Shown here piece after piece: positions 17,493-26,236 of a stretch of 64,000 nucleotides of DNA; positions within the stretch are counted from its first letter, which is position 1; every line of letters starts with the position of its first letter. Position numbers and translations under genes: made by a program. Below the pieces are notes generated by a model. That model was not told where the DNA came from, searched no databases, and was given only the letters and a program-made list of their open reading frames with translations. Where the stretch lies: contig URHS01000004.1 in the NCBI GenBank assembly GCA_900547685.1, positions 1 to 64,000 on the forward strand, in the 5' to 3' direction. The DNA comes from an uncultured Blautia sp. (lineage in GTDB: Bacteria > Bacillota > Clostridia > Lachnospirales > Lachnospiraceae).

Positions 17493-17530
17493 TTTAACGC
17501 CGGGAATCGGCGAAAGCCCGTTAAGACCTT
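17493..17530 (-). other. Hairpin upstream of the preQ1 aptamer
   Basis: On the minus strand AAGGTC (17525-17530) precedes a hairpin TTAACG...CGTTAA with inner CGCCG/CGGCG. AAGGTC is complementary to GACCTT in the aptamer loop (17471-17476). This leader may simply be structured 5' UTR, or may compete with the aptamer. Confidence 0.45.
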
Positions 17531-17557
17531 GTTTTTATGGGCTTTATAACGTGTTGT

Positions 17558-17586
17558 AGTATAGCATGGCAATATTGAAAAATCAA
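17558..17586 (-). promoter_or_regulatory. Promoter of queT
   Basis: On the minus strand: TTGATT (17581-17586), 17 bases, TATACT (17558-17563), placing the start ~65 bases before the preQ1 aptamer. Confidence 0.7.
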
Positions 17587-17653
17587 GGTCTGTTCAAAAT
17601 TTGTCCAAAATCGAAAAAGTTAATGCTGTCCCTAATGTATCACTTCGCCTATT

Positions 17654-19045
17654 TTATCTGACATCACTTTTTTGTTTCTCAATTTTCTTAAACAGTTTAG
17701 CCAGAACTATAACTGCCGCTGCTGCCAATACTAATTCTGCTACAAATTGTGCATAAGCCAATCCATACAGAGGAAATAGATAGTTTAAAATATACAATGC
17801 CGGTATTTCCAGAATAATTTTCCTCATAACAGCAAAAATAAGAGCTTCTTTTCCCATTCCTACAGATTGGAACACACCTACCGCAAGGAAATCCATACAC
17901 AAAAACGGCAGCCCCAGGCAAAATCCTCTCAAAAATTTCGTTCCATAAGAAATAATTACCTCATTAGACATAAACATTTCTGTCAGCTGCGCAGAACTCA
18001 GATAATAAAAAGCTGCCACAACCGTAATAAATCCCAAGCTTGCTCTTGCTGCAAATATCAGCGTACCTTTCATTCTCTTATGATTACCACTGGAGTAAGT
18101 ATAACTGATTAAAGGCATAATCCCCTGAGAAATTCCCATTGCAATATTCATAGGAACCATGTTAATTTTCTGCGTAATTCCCATTGCCGCAACTGCATCT
18201 GCCCCAAAAGAAGATGTAAAATTATTTAAAATAGTCATTCCCGTAACATTTAAAAGATTTTGAATCGATGCAGGGATTCCCACTACACAAATCCCATAGA
18301 TAATCTTTCTGTCCATAGAAAGGCGCTTTGGATTTACGCACACAAACGTACTTCTCCTCTTTTTATAAATCAATACAAAAAAATAAAGACATGCAATGCA
18401 ATTAGATAAAAATGTAGCAAGTCCTGCACCTTCTGCTCCCATATCCAACCCCCATGGAAGTATGAAAATAGGATCCAGAATAATATTCAAAAAACAGCCG
18501 CTCATTGTTCCCAGACTGGCATGCAGGGCTGCGCCTTCCGCTCTTACCATATATGCCATAACAACATTTAAAATGGCAGGTACTGCACCATAAATGGATG
18601 TCCATTTTAAATATTCTCCTGTGGCTGCCATAGTATCTGCATTTGCTCCCAGCATACGAAGCAAAGGTATTTTAAAAACAAGGCATGCCAATGCGAACAA
18701 TACCCCTGACACTGCTGCACAATAAAATCCTAATGCAGAACTTTTATACACAGTATCATAATCTTTTCTTCCCAGAGCACGGCTCATCATGCTGGAACTC
18801 CCTATTCCAAAAAGATTTGTCACTGCATTAAATGCCAAAAGCACCGGAGCTGCCAAAGTAACTGCCGCATTCTGAATTGGGTCATTACACATCCCCACAA
18901 AATAAGTATCTGCCAAATTATAAAGTACCATGACAAGAGAACTGAGAATTGTAGGTACAGCCAACTTTACAACTGCTTTTGGAATTGGCGTCTGTTCAAA
19001 TAAAATGATTTTATCCGTATTTTCTGACAATGAATTTTCCCCCAT
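17654..19045 (-). CDS. MATE family efflux transporter
   Basis: A ~463-residue protein with about twelve membrane segments, of the MATE (NorM/DinF-like) cation-drug antiport family. Characteristic stretches are the N-terminal PIPKAVVKLAVPTILSSLVMVLYNLADTYFVG, and GIGSSSMMSRALGRKD. The substrate cannot be told. The start is uncertain. ATG 19045 has a purine run with no spacing, an upstream TTG (19054) lacks a ribosome site, and a TTG at 19030 has GGGGGAA at good distance. It is probably transcribed alone; no clear terminator is seen downstream. Confidence 0.9.
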   Translation of the reverse strand: MGENSLSENTDKIILFEQTPIPKAVVKLAVPTILSSLVMVLYNLADTYFVGMCNDPIQNAAVTLAAPVLLAFNAVTNLFGIGSSSMMSRALGRKDYDTVYKSSALGFYCAAVSGVLFALACLVFKIPLLRMLGANADTMAATGEYLKWTSIYGAVPAILNVVMAYMVRAEGAALHASLGTMSGCFLNIILDPIFILPWGLDMGAEGAGLATFLSNCIACLYFFVLIYKKRRSTFVCVNPKRLSMDRKIIYGICVVGIPASIQNLLNVTGMTILNNFTSSFGADAVAAMGITQKINMVPMNIAMGISQGIMPLISYTYSSGNHKRMKGTLIFAARASLGFITVVAAFYYLSSAQLTEMFMSNEVIISYGTKFLRGFCLGLPFLCMDFLAVGVFQSVGMGKEALIFAVMRKIILEIPALYILNYLFPLYGLAYAQFVAELVLAAAAVIVLAKLFKKIEKQKSDVR

Positions 19046-19065
19046 TCCTATCAATCATTTACATA

Positions 19066-19118
19066 AGGGGCTATTGCATTAAGCAACGGTCTGATATCCA
19101 CCTAATGCAACAACCCCT
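19066..19118 (-). terminator. Inverted repeat / likely terminator after the acetyltransferase-kinase fusion
   Basis: Arms AGGGGCTATTGCATTA and TAATGCAACAACCCCT (two mismatches) with a 21-base loop. It lies between the fusion gene and the MATE gene. The weak T tract keeps the call moderate. Confidence 0.6.
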
Positions 19119-19144
19119 ATAACTGTTCTATCTAAAATTCATTT

Positions 19145-20764
19145 TTAACAATACTGACGTACAATCTCCTGCATCTTTTCAAACTGTTGTTCCATTTCAT
19201 CAACCAGACGGAACTGTGTACGGGCACGTACCAGATTATGCTCCGGATAAGCTGTTTTAAAGTAAGTATCTCCTTCCAGATAATCTGTCAGGAAACGCAT
19301 ACCACATTCCAAAGTCATTAAACGCGCTCCCCACGGAAGACTTTCAATTTCCTCAGGTGTAAGCACACCGTCTGTACCTTCCAGATATCCCTTCACATAC
19401 ATTTCATATAACGAAATATCAAAATGCATCAAATCAAGATTCTTTTCATCTTCCTCTGCTGTAGCCGCTCCAAAACGGATAGAATCACCAAAGTCATTGG
19501 CTGCCAATCCCGGCATAATCGTATCTAAATCAATAATACAAAGTCCTTTTCCTGTATCTGCATCAAACAAAATATTATTTAATTTTGTATCGTTATGTGT
19601 TACTCGTAAAGGAAGCTTTCCTTCTTCCTGCTGTTTCACCAACACACCACAATCTACTTCTCTTTCCAAGGCAAACTTAATCTCAGGGCGGCAGGTAATG
19701 GCTCTGTTTTTAATATCACGTTTTACCGCACGCTGGAAATTCGCAAAACGTTTCACTGTATTATGAAAATCAGGAATTGTCTCCTTTAAGCTGGATGCAG
19801 GATAATTACCAAGCTGTTTTAAGAAATGCCCGAAACTGTTCCCTGACTGATAAAACTGCTCCGGTTCTTCTACCAACTGATAACATACAGAATTAGGAAT
19901 ATAATGATAACATCTCCAAGGCTGTCCTTCACTGTCCTCAAAATAAGTACATCCATCTTTCGTCTTAATGCAAGACAAAGTTTCTCTATCCGGATTTCCG
20001 CCTTCTTCTCGAATAACATTACGAAGATATTCTGTTACACCAAAAATGTTTTCCATAACTCCTGCAGGATCTTTAAATACATTATTATTTACTCGCTGAA
20101 GAATATACGCAAACTCATCTCCTGCCTCTGTAGGCATATAAACAGCATAGGTTTCATTAATATGGCCTTGGCCAAAAGGTTTCACATAACTACACTGATT
20201 ACCAAATCCAAAAGCATATAAAGCATCTTCCAAATTTCTGCTTGTAACACCATCAATTTTTCTTCTGGTGGAAAATACCACTTCGCCGGCCTCTACTTTA
20301 CGTTTAACATCAATGTTACAATTTGCTTTTACCACACTGCCCAAACCAATGTGCGCTCCCTTTGCAACATGAGAATCATGGTCTACAACTGCACCGCTGT
20401 TTACAAGCACACCATGTTCAATTACTGTATGGGTATTAATTACTGCACGCTGCATAATAAAACTTCCGCATCCAATCTGTGCACTTGGACTTACCACTGC
20501 TGATGGATGAATAATTGTCGGTACTTTATATCCTGCTTCCATGAGCTTTTCCGTCCAGTAAAGACGCATACCATTATCTCCAAGAGCTGCTACCGCTGTA
20601 TCATATTCACCTAAAAAAGCCTGATAATCACAACATTTTCCTACTACGTCTTCACCTTTTGCTGCATCATCCAAAAATACTACTTTTGCATATCCAATCA
20701 GTCTGGCTGTTTCCTGAATCATCTGACCAAAGCCGCCTGCACCTAAAATCAATAAACTTTTCAT
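19145..20764 (-). CDS. Fusion of NeuD/PglD-like acyltransferase and NahK-like sugar kinase
   Basis: A 539-residue two-domain protein. Residues 1-~180 are a PglD/NeuD-type N-acyltransferase: a Rossmann-like ILGAGGFGQ start, IIHPSAVVSPSAQIG, then left-handed beta-helix hexapeptides with the VDHDSHVAKGAHIG catalytic-His region. Residues ~185-530 are a phosphotransferase of the APH/ChoK fold, closest in pattern to N-acetylhexosamine 1-kinase (NahK): FGQGHINETYAV, the VTHNDTKLNNILFD catalytic loop (~388-401) and IDLDTIMPG (411-419, DFG-equivalent). Together they suggest salvage and modification of an amino sugar; the substrates are inference. A GAAGCTT/AAGCTTC palindrome lies between AAGGAG and the ATG. 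Confidence 0.85.
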   Translation of the reverse strand: MKSLLILGAGGFGQMIQETARLIGYAKVVFLDDAAKGEDVVGKCCDYQAFLGEYDTAVAALGDNGMRLYWTEKLMEAGYKVPTIIHPSAVVSPSAQIGCGSFIMQRAVINTHTVIEHGVLVNSGAVVDHDSHVAKGAHIGLGSVVKANCNIDVKRKVEAGEVVFSTRRKIDGVTSRNLEDALYAFGFGNQCSYVKPFGQGHINETYAVYMPTEAGDEFAYILQRVNNNVFKDPAGVMENIFGVTEYLRNVIREEGGNPDRETLSCIKTKDGCTYFEDSEGQPWRCYHYIPNSVCYQLVEEPEQFYQSGNSFGHFLKQLGNYPASSLKETIPDFHNTVKRFANFQRAVKRDIKNRAITCRPEIKFALEREVDCGVLVKQQEEGKLPLRVTHNDTKLNNILFDADTGKGLCIIDLDTIMPGLAANDFGDSIRFGAATAEEDEKNLDLMHFDISLYEMYVKGYLEGTDGVLTPEEIESLPWGARLMTLECGMRFLTDYLEGDTYFKTAYPEHNLVRARTQFRLVDEMEQQFEKMQEIVRQYC

Positions 20765-20912
20765 TTGTTTTCTTATGAAGCTTACAAGCTTCTACTTCTC
20801 CTTTCCCAAATATCTTTTTCATTGTTTCTTAATTTTAACATACATAATAAAAAAAGAACACCTTTTTGAACTTTTCCGGCAAAAAAATGCTCTTTTCTCT
20901 TTACTGATGGGA

Positions 20913-21524
20913 TTATCTCATATAATCACATACCCCCTTATTCACTTCTTCTATAATCTCTCCATTAAAAAGCATAAATAACAAACGTGCCTTTTTCACA
21001 CATTTCGCAATTTGTTTCTGCTTTTCTTCTTGTGAAAGCTCCTTTGAAAATCCCAAGTTTAAAATTTCCATGTAGGCATTTAAAAAATCACTCCACTCGG
21101 TTCTTCTCACATCCAAAACACCCCTAATTCCTGTTGCTGCAGAAATATAATGAGTTCCACACTTCCGGGCCCATATTCGATAATCTATACGTACTAAAGT
21201 AAAAGAATCCACAGCTACGGCATATCCTTCCAAAACTTTCTCCTGCCCCTCTTTTAAATCGGCGAATTCTTTTATATGATTTTCCACAAATGCAGACATA
21301 CCTGCAATACTTTCTTCACTCACTGAAGAACAAAAAAGTTCCTGAATAAATTTCCTTACGCTTTCCGGGTTACATTTTAAAATAATCTCGGAGCCATAAA
21401 TAATCGGAAATTTAGATTTCCTCATAAATTCTTGTTCTAATATCTGGTCTCTTAATGCTTTGCTTAATATTTCTCCTTTTTCTTCACAAAGCTTAGAAAA
21501 ATTGTTCTTATTTTTTTCTGGCAT
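20913..21524 (-). CDS. Uncharacterised protein paired with an XRE regulator
   Basis: A 203-residue soluble protein I do not recognise. It is mainly helical by eye, lacks a signal peptide or membrane segment, and has two charged helices near the N-terminus (SKLCEEKGEILSKALRDQIL) and a lysine-rich helix near the C-terminus. ATG 21522-21524 has GGAGG seven bases upstream; the frame is open further but without a better site. It starts 16 bases after the XRE gene's stop, so the two form an operon, and it could be a partner or effector of that regulator. Confidence 0.65.
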   Translation of the reverse strand: MPEKNKNNFSKLCEEKGEILSKALRDQILEQEFMRKSKFPIIYGSEIILKCNPESVRKFIQELFCSSVSEESIAGMSAFVENHIKEFADLKEGQEKVLEGYAVAVDSFTLVRIDYRIWARKCGTHYISAATGIRGVLDVRRTEWSDFLNAYMEILNLGFSKELSQEEKQKQIAKCVKKARLLFMLFNGEIIEEVNKGVCDYMR

Positions 21525-21540
21525 TCCTATCCTCCACTGG

Positions 21541-21801
21541 TTAAATCTGCATTTCCTCTTCAAAGTCTCCGCTCATTTCACTAAATTCCTTTGTATCAAA
21601 AAAATCTTTTAATGAAATATCAAGTCCCTCGCAAATTTTGTGAATAGTAAATATTCCCGGATTTTTGGTTGAGCCATTTACAATATGCAGCAACGTAGTA
21701 AGAGGAACTGCCGATTTATAAGATAGTGCATAATAAGTTATCCCTTGTTCCTTACACAGATTGTTGATACGATCTGCTAATATCTTTCGTGAATGAATCA
21801 T
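21541..21801 (-). CDS. XRE family helix-turn-helix regulator
   Basis: An 86-residue DNA-binding protein consisting almost wholly of a Cro/C1-type HTH (residues ~5-62: RINNLCKEQGITYYALSYKSAV...LLHIVNGSTKNPGIFTIHKICEGLDISLKDFF). It is paralogous to the membrane-anchored XRE protein at 31410-31739, sharing the ending ISLKDFFDTKEF / VSLRYFFDTEEF. ATG 21801 has GGAGG eight bases upstream. Inverted AGTACC/GGTACT elements lie next to the ribosome site and could be an autoregulatory operator. Confidence 0.88.
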   Translation of the reverse strand: MIHSRKILADRINNLCKEQGITYYALSYKSAVPLTTLLHIVNGSTKNPGIFTIHKICEGLDISLKDFFDTKEFSEMSGDFEEEMQI

Positions 21802-21904
21802 AAATAGTACCTCCATTTTTGGTACTATCAGTGTACTACTTATTATTTTCCAATTACTACCATATATAACACTACTGCCTTATTTGATAGTATGCTTTCC
21901 ATCT

Positions 21905-23743
21905 CTATTCTACTGTAACACTCTTGGCAAGGTTTCTTGGTTTATCCACATCCAGCCCTTTTGCAACAGAAATATAATATGCCAAAAGCTGCAACGGAAC
22001 AACAGCCAGACTGGTACTGAAAACATCCTCTGTTCTGGGAACGTATACTGTAAAATCCGCAATATCCTCCATCGAATAATTCCCATAAGAGGTAAGTCCC
22101 AAAACATACGCTCCACGGCTTCGAACCTCTACTAAATTGCTGACCTCTTTCTCAAATAAATCCGTCTGTGTTGCTGCTCCGACTACCAGAACTCCCTCTT
22201 CAATAAGAGAAATCGTACCATGTTTTAATTCACCTGCCGCATAAGCTTCTGAATGGATATAGGAAATTTCCTTCAATTTCAAAGAGCCCTCCAAAGAAAT
22301 AGCATAATCAAGACCCCTTCCAATAAAAAACACATCTTTTGTATGTGAATACTTATTAGCAAGCCACTGTATTCTCTCCTTTTCATCTAAAATCTTCTGA
22401 ATCTTCTCAGGAAGCCTTCCTAACTCTTTAATATACTCTCTATACTCTTTATCCTTAATAGCTCCTCTCACTTTTCCAAAAAGCAAACCTATCAAATAAA
22501 CTGCTGCTAACTGTGTACTATAAGCTTTTGTCGTGGCCACAGAAATTTCCGGTCCTGCCCAGGTATAAAAAACACTGTCCGCTTCTCGTGCAATAGAACT
22601 TCCTACTACATTTACAATTCCCAGCACTTTGTGTCCTTTTTTCTTAGACTCTCTTAAAGCAGCCAGCGAATCTGCAGTTTCACCTGACTGACTAACCACA
22701 ATTATTAATGTATTCTCTTCCATAAGCGGATTTCTATAGCGAAATTCAGAGGCCAAATCCACATCTACCGGTATTTTCGCCAATTTCTCCAACACATACT
22801 TGGCACATACACACACATGATATGCTGAACCACAAGCCACCATCTGGATACGACTGGTTTTCTTAATCTCATCATCTGTCATTTCCAATTCATCAATTAC
22901 AATTTTTCCGTTCTTAATTCTGGGACTAATAGTGTCTGCCACTGCTTTTGGCTGCTCATAAATCTCTTTCAGCATAAAATGCTCAAATCCTTCTTTTTCT
23001 GCTGCTTTTGCATCCCACTCTACAGTTTTAAACTCTTTCTGTAGCTCTTCCTGATCCACATCATAAAAACGAATTCCATCTGCCTTAATTTCTGCAATCT
23101 CTCTATCATCAATATAACATACTGTCTTTGTATACTTCAAAATTGCCGGAACATCAGATGCAATGAAGTTTCCTTGTGCAGATTTGCCGATAATTAAAGG
23201 ACTGTCTTTTCTCACTGCATACATAGCCCCCGGATTTTCCTGAAAAAGAATCCCCAGTGCGTAGGAACCTCTCACTCTTCCTAATACTTTTGCAATAGCT
23301 TCCAGAGGATCTCCTTTATAATAATAATCCAAGAGATGAGCTATAACCTCTGTATCTGTTTCTGATACAAATTCATATCCTTTTTTCTGTAAATATTCCT
23401 TTATTTCTTTATAATTTTCAATAATCCCATTGTGTACTACTGCAATTTTTTTATCTTTTGACATGTGCGGATGTGCATTAACTACTGAAGGTTCTCCATG
23501 AGTAGCCCAACGTGTGTGACCAATTCCACAGCCTCCTTTTACTGTTCTTCCATTATCTGTCATTTCCCGAAGTACCTGCAGACGTCCTTTTGCTTTAATA
23601 ATTTCAATTTCTTTTCTATCCCGACTATTGTCTAAAACAGCAATACCGGCTGAGTCATATCCTCTGTACTCCAGTTTTGAAAGTCCCTCTATCAAAATAG
23701 ATGCTGCATTTTCTTTTCCTACATATCCCACAATTCCACACAT
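21905..23743 (-). CDS. glmS: Glutamine-fructose-6-phosphate aminotransferase
   Basis: Makes glucosamine-6-phosphate from fructose-6-phosphate and glutamine, feeding peptidoglycan and EPS amino sugars. At 612 residues it is full length. The N-terminal class II glutaminase domain begins MCGIVGYVG with nucleophile Cys2 and has TRWATHGEP. Two SIS isomerase domains follow (SGETADSLAALRESK; TKAYSTQL), and the end is the conserved AKSVTVE. GGAGG precedes the ATG. No glmS ribozyme is visible in the ~200 bases upstream. Confidence 0.98.
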   Translation of the reverse strand: MCGIVGYVGKENAASILIEGLSKLEYRGYDSAGIAVLDNSRDRKEIEIIKAKGRLQVLREMTDNGRTVKGGCGIGHTRWATHGEPSVVNAHPHMSKDKKIAVVHNGIIENYKEIKEYLQKKGYEFVSETDTEVIAHLLDYYYKGDPLEAIAKVLGRVRGSYALGILFQENPGAMYAVRKDSPLIIGKSAQGNFIASDVPAILKYTKTVCYIDDREIAEIKADGIRFYDVDQEELQKEFKTVEWDAKAAEKEGFEHFMLKEIYEQPKAVADTISPRIKNGKIVIDELEMTDDEIKKTSRIQMVACGSAYHVCVCAKYVLEKLAKIPVDVDLASEFRYRNPLMEENTLIIVVSQSGETADSLAALRESKKKGHKVLGIVNVVGSSIAREADSVFYTWAGPEISVATTKAYSTQLAAVYLIGLLFGKVRGAIKDKEYREYIKELGRLPEKIQKILDEKERIQWLANKYSHTKDVFFIGRGLDYAISLEGSLKLKEISYIHSEAYAAGELKHGTISLIEEGVLVVGAATQTDLFEKEVSNLVEVRSRGAYVLGLTSYGNYSMEDIADFTVYVPRTEDVFSTSLAVVPLQLLAYYISVAKGLDVDKPRNLAKSVTVE

Positions 23744-23950
23744 ATTTTTGTACCTCCTGCTTTTATTTGCACAATCGTCTTCTTTTTTTATACGTTCGTC
23801 TAATTATAACAGATTCTCATCTATTTTTTAATATTTTCTCACCAATTTTTTTATTTTTTCCATACCATACAAAAAATCTTCTCTTTTTCCCATTTTTTCT
23901 TATAATATTTACGATACATAACTAATCTATACATTTAAACAAGGCAAAAA

Positions 23951-23985
23951 AAATCCCCTCACTTTTTACAAAGTGAAGGGATTTT
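23951..23985 (-). terminator. Terminator after the BCCT gene
   Basis: Arms AAATCCCCTCACTTT and AAAGTGAAGGGATTT with a short loop, followed on the minus strand by a long T run. It ends the choline operon. Confidence 0.93.
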
Positions 23986-23994
23986 CCACTATTT

Positions 23995-25515
23995 TTATTT
24001 CTTCTCTTTCATATATTTTCCTGCATCTTTTATAAAACTGACTGCAATCATCACAATAACAATCGCTATAGGAAACGCTGCTACAATACTCACAGACTGA
24101 AGATTGCTCATAGAACTTTCCGAAAATACCAATCCAATCGGAAGTACAATTAACAAGATACACCACATTAACTGTATCAGCTTATTTGGACTCTCATTTT
24201 CTCCCAGCTTTTTATAGCTGTAACAAGAAGCTGTCAGCGCAATGGAATCAAAGGAGGTAGCATAAAATGCAATCATAGTAATCAACAACAATACTAAAAT
24301 CAACGGTGCACATGGCAGTGTCTTAATTACAGAAATAATCATTCCATATACATCTCCGTCAGCCTGATACTGTGCAATAAAGTCTGCTGCACCGGATGTC
24401 TGCAGTCCCATAGAATAATTTCCTAAAATCACAAAACTTACCAGTGTAGAACCAACTCCAAATCCATATCCACCTAAAATTGTCTGGCGAATAGTTCTTC
24501 CTCTGGAAATACTTCCGATAAAAAATGGAGCCGCAACACACCAAACCATCCAATAAGCCCAGTAATAGATAGTCCAGTTCTGAGGAAAAGAAGATGTTCT
24601 TAGTGGGTCTGTAAATGTAGAAAGCTCCACAAATTCCCCAATCATCTTTCCAAAAGAGGCAAATCCTGATTCAATAATGTATTTTGTCTCTCCTCCGAAT
24701 AAAAGGACAAACAACAGTAATCCAAAGAACAGATAAATACATGCTTTTGCCAGAAAACTAATTCCCTTAAATCCATGCAAAAGAGAATAAGTGTAAACAA
24801 AGCAAGTTAAAAGCAGAATAATAATCGTAATTACTGTACGGCTGATTTCAACGTGGAACAGCTCACTTACCACTTCTGCCATTAAAGGAGTTGCAACACT
24901 GAAAGTCGTTGCTGTTCCTGCCAACAGAGCAAATACAGCCAACAAATCAATAATTTTTCCTGCAAATCCATCTGTATGTTTCCCCAATAACGGACGGCAT
25001 GCTTCGGAATATTTCTGACGCTCTCTTTTCCTTACGTGGAGCATAAACCCAAATGCAGCTGCCAAAACCAGATAAAATCCCCATGGAATAAAACTCCAGT
25101 GGAACATAGGGAATACTCCAGCCCATTCCTGTATGCTTCCCAATTCCGCAATGTGGGGATCTGTTGCGTACATCACCCATTCAGAAAAAGAATAGAACAG
25201 AATATCTGCCGCAAGTCCACAGGTAAACATCATACTACCCCATGCGAAAAAGGAATATTTTGGTTTTTCATCCTTGCCGCCTAGCACAATATCCCCATAC
25301 TTTGACATTGCTATATAGATAGAAAGCAAAAATACGCCAAGTCCGATTACCAGATAATACGTTCCGAATGTATCACCGAAGAAAAAACGAATTTGGCTCA
25401 ATACCCCATTAGATTGCTCCGGCATAAAGAAAAATAACACACTAAGGGCAACTACAATTCCAAGAGGAACCAGCGTAATGGTCCAATCAATCTGTTTTTT
25501 ACTGTCTTTCTTCAT
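23995..25515 (-). CDS. BCCT family transporter (choline/betaine)
   Basis: A 506-residue membrane protein with about twelve membrane segments, of the betaine/choline/carnitine transporter family. Motifs include the aromatic HWSFIPWGFYLVL region and the TM8 stretch YYWAYWMVWCVAAPFFIGSISRGRTIR that holds the substrate box. Last gene of the lic-type operon, its ATG lies within the end of the LicC-like gene (17-base overlap) with GGAGG. In this position it probably does the job of LicB, bringing in choline for phosphorylation. Choline rather than betaine is inferred from context. Confidence 0.93.
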   Translation of the reverse strand: MKKDSKKQIDWTITLVPLGIVVALSVLFFFMPEQSNGVLSQIRFFFGDTFGTYYLVIGLGVFLLSIYIAMSKYGDIVLGGKDEKPKYSFFAWGSMMFTCGLAADILFYSFSEWVMYATDPHIAELGSIQEWAGVFPMFHWSFIPWGFYLVLAAAFGFMLHVRKRERQKYSEACRPLLGKHTDGFAGKIIDLLAVFALLAGTATTFSVATPLMAEVVSELFHVEISRTVITIIILLLTCFVYTYSLLHGFKGISFLAKACIYLFFGLLLFVLLFGGETKYIIESGFASFGKMIGEFVELSTFTDPLRTSSFPQNWTIYYWAYWMVWCVAAPFFIGSISRGRTIRQTILGGYGFGVGSTLVSFVILGNYSMGLQTSGAADFIAQYQADGDVYGMIISVIKTLPCAPLILVLLLITMIAFYATSFDSIALTASCYSYKKLGENESPNKLIQLMWCILLIVLPIGLVFSESSMSNLQSVSIVAAFPIAIVIVMIAVSFIKDAGKYMKEKK

Positions 25516-26236
25516 CTGAATTTCCTCCTAAATACTTCTCATAACTACTGTCTAACTGGGCAAGTTCTGATAAATTATCCACCTCTATGATATCTCCTGC
25601 CTGCATTTTTCGAATTCCCAACTGATATTCCTGCGGATGGCAGAACATTGCCACATCATCCCAATAGATTTGACGGTTTTCTTTTTCTTCAAATTCCTCC
25701 TCCAGATGCTTCTTCAGTTTCTTACCATCCTCTGCATTCCAGCGAGAAATACTAAACAGCTGCCACCCGGCTTTCCCTCCTGTTCTGCTGCAAGATTTCA
25801 CAATTCCATTTTCCACAGTCATCAACCATTCATCTGTTTCTTCATCTGTCCATACTGCATTGTAGCCGGAACGCTCAAACTCCGGTGCCAGAATAGACGG
25901 ATTGTAAATCATCTGGTCTCCATCCAGAACAATTACATCTTCCAGATGCTCTCTTGCCACATACAGAGAAGAAATGTTGTTATATACAGAATAATATGGA
26001 TTTTCAATTAATTTCACCTGAGAATAATCTTGCTCTAAAACCGCAAATTTCTCTTTTAAATATCCCACAACCACATAAATTTCTGATATTCCGTTTTCTA
26101 AAAGCCCTTGTATAACCGTATCAATCATTCGTACTCCATTTACCTTCACAAGAGGCTTCGGGGTTTCTAATGTCACCGGCTGCATTCTCTTTCCAATTCC
26201 TGCTGCCATAATAATTGCACGCTTTACTTTATACAT
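25499..26236 (-). CDS. licC: LicC-like nucleotidyltransferase (phosphocholine cytidylyltransferase)
   Basis: A 245-residue enzyme with the NTP-transferase fold: the nucleotide-binding loop AAGIGKRMQPVTLETPKPLVKVNG at residues ~11-34, IYVVVGYLKEKF, and the metal-binding LDGDQMIY. In the lic pathway LicC converts phosphocholine and CTP to CDP-choline. Its start overlaps the stop of the upstream fusion gene by eight bases and a BCCT transporter follows, so the operon encodes uptake, kinase and cytidylyltransferase. The phosphocholine transferase LicD is not in the window. Confidence 0.9.
   Translation of the reverse strand: MYKVKRAIIMAAGIGKRMQPVTLETPKPLVKVNGVRMIDTVIQGLLENGISEIYVVVGYLKEKFAVLEQDYSQVKLIENPYYSVYNNISSLYVAREHLEDVIVLDGDQMIYNPSILAPEFERSGYNAVWTDEETDEWLMTVENGIVKSCSRTGGKAGWQLFSISRWNAEDGKKLKKHLEEEFEEKENRQIYWDDVAMFCHPQEYQLGIRKMQAGDIIEVDNLSELAQLDSSYEKYLGGNSDEERQ

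Noticed and set aside
23744..23945. A glmS ribozyme upstream of glmS
   Set aside because: The ~200 bases before the gene show neither the conserved core nor the nested pseudoknots; only a plain AT-rich leader is seen.
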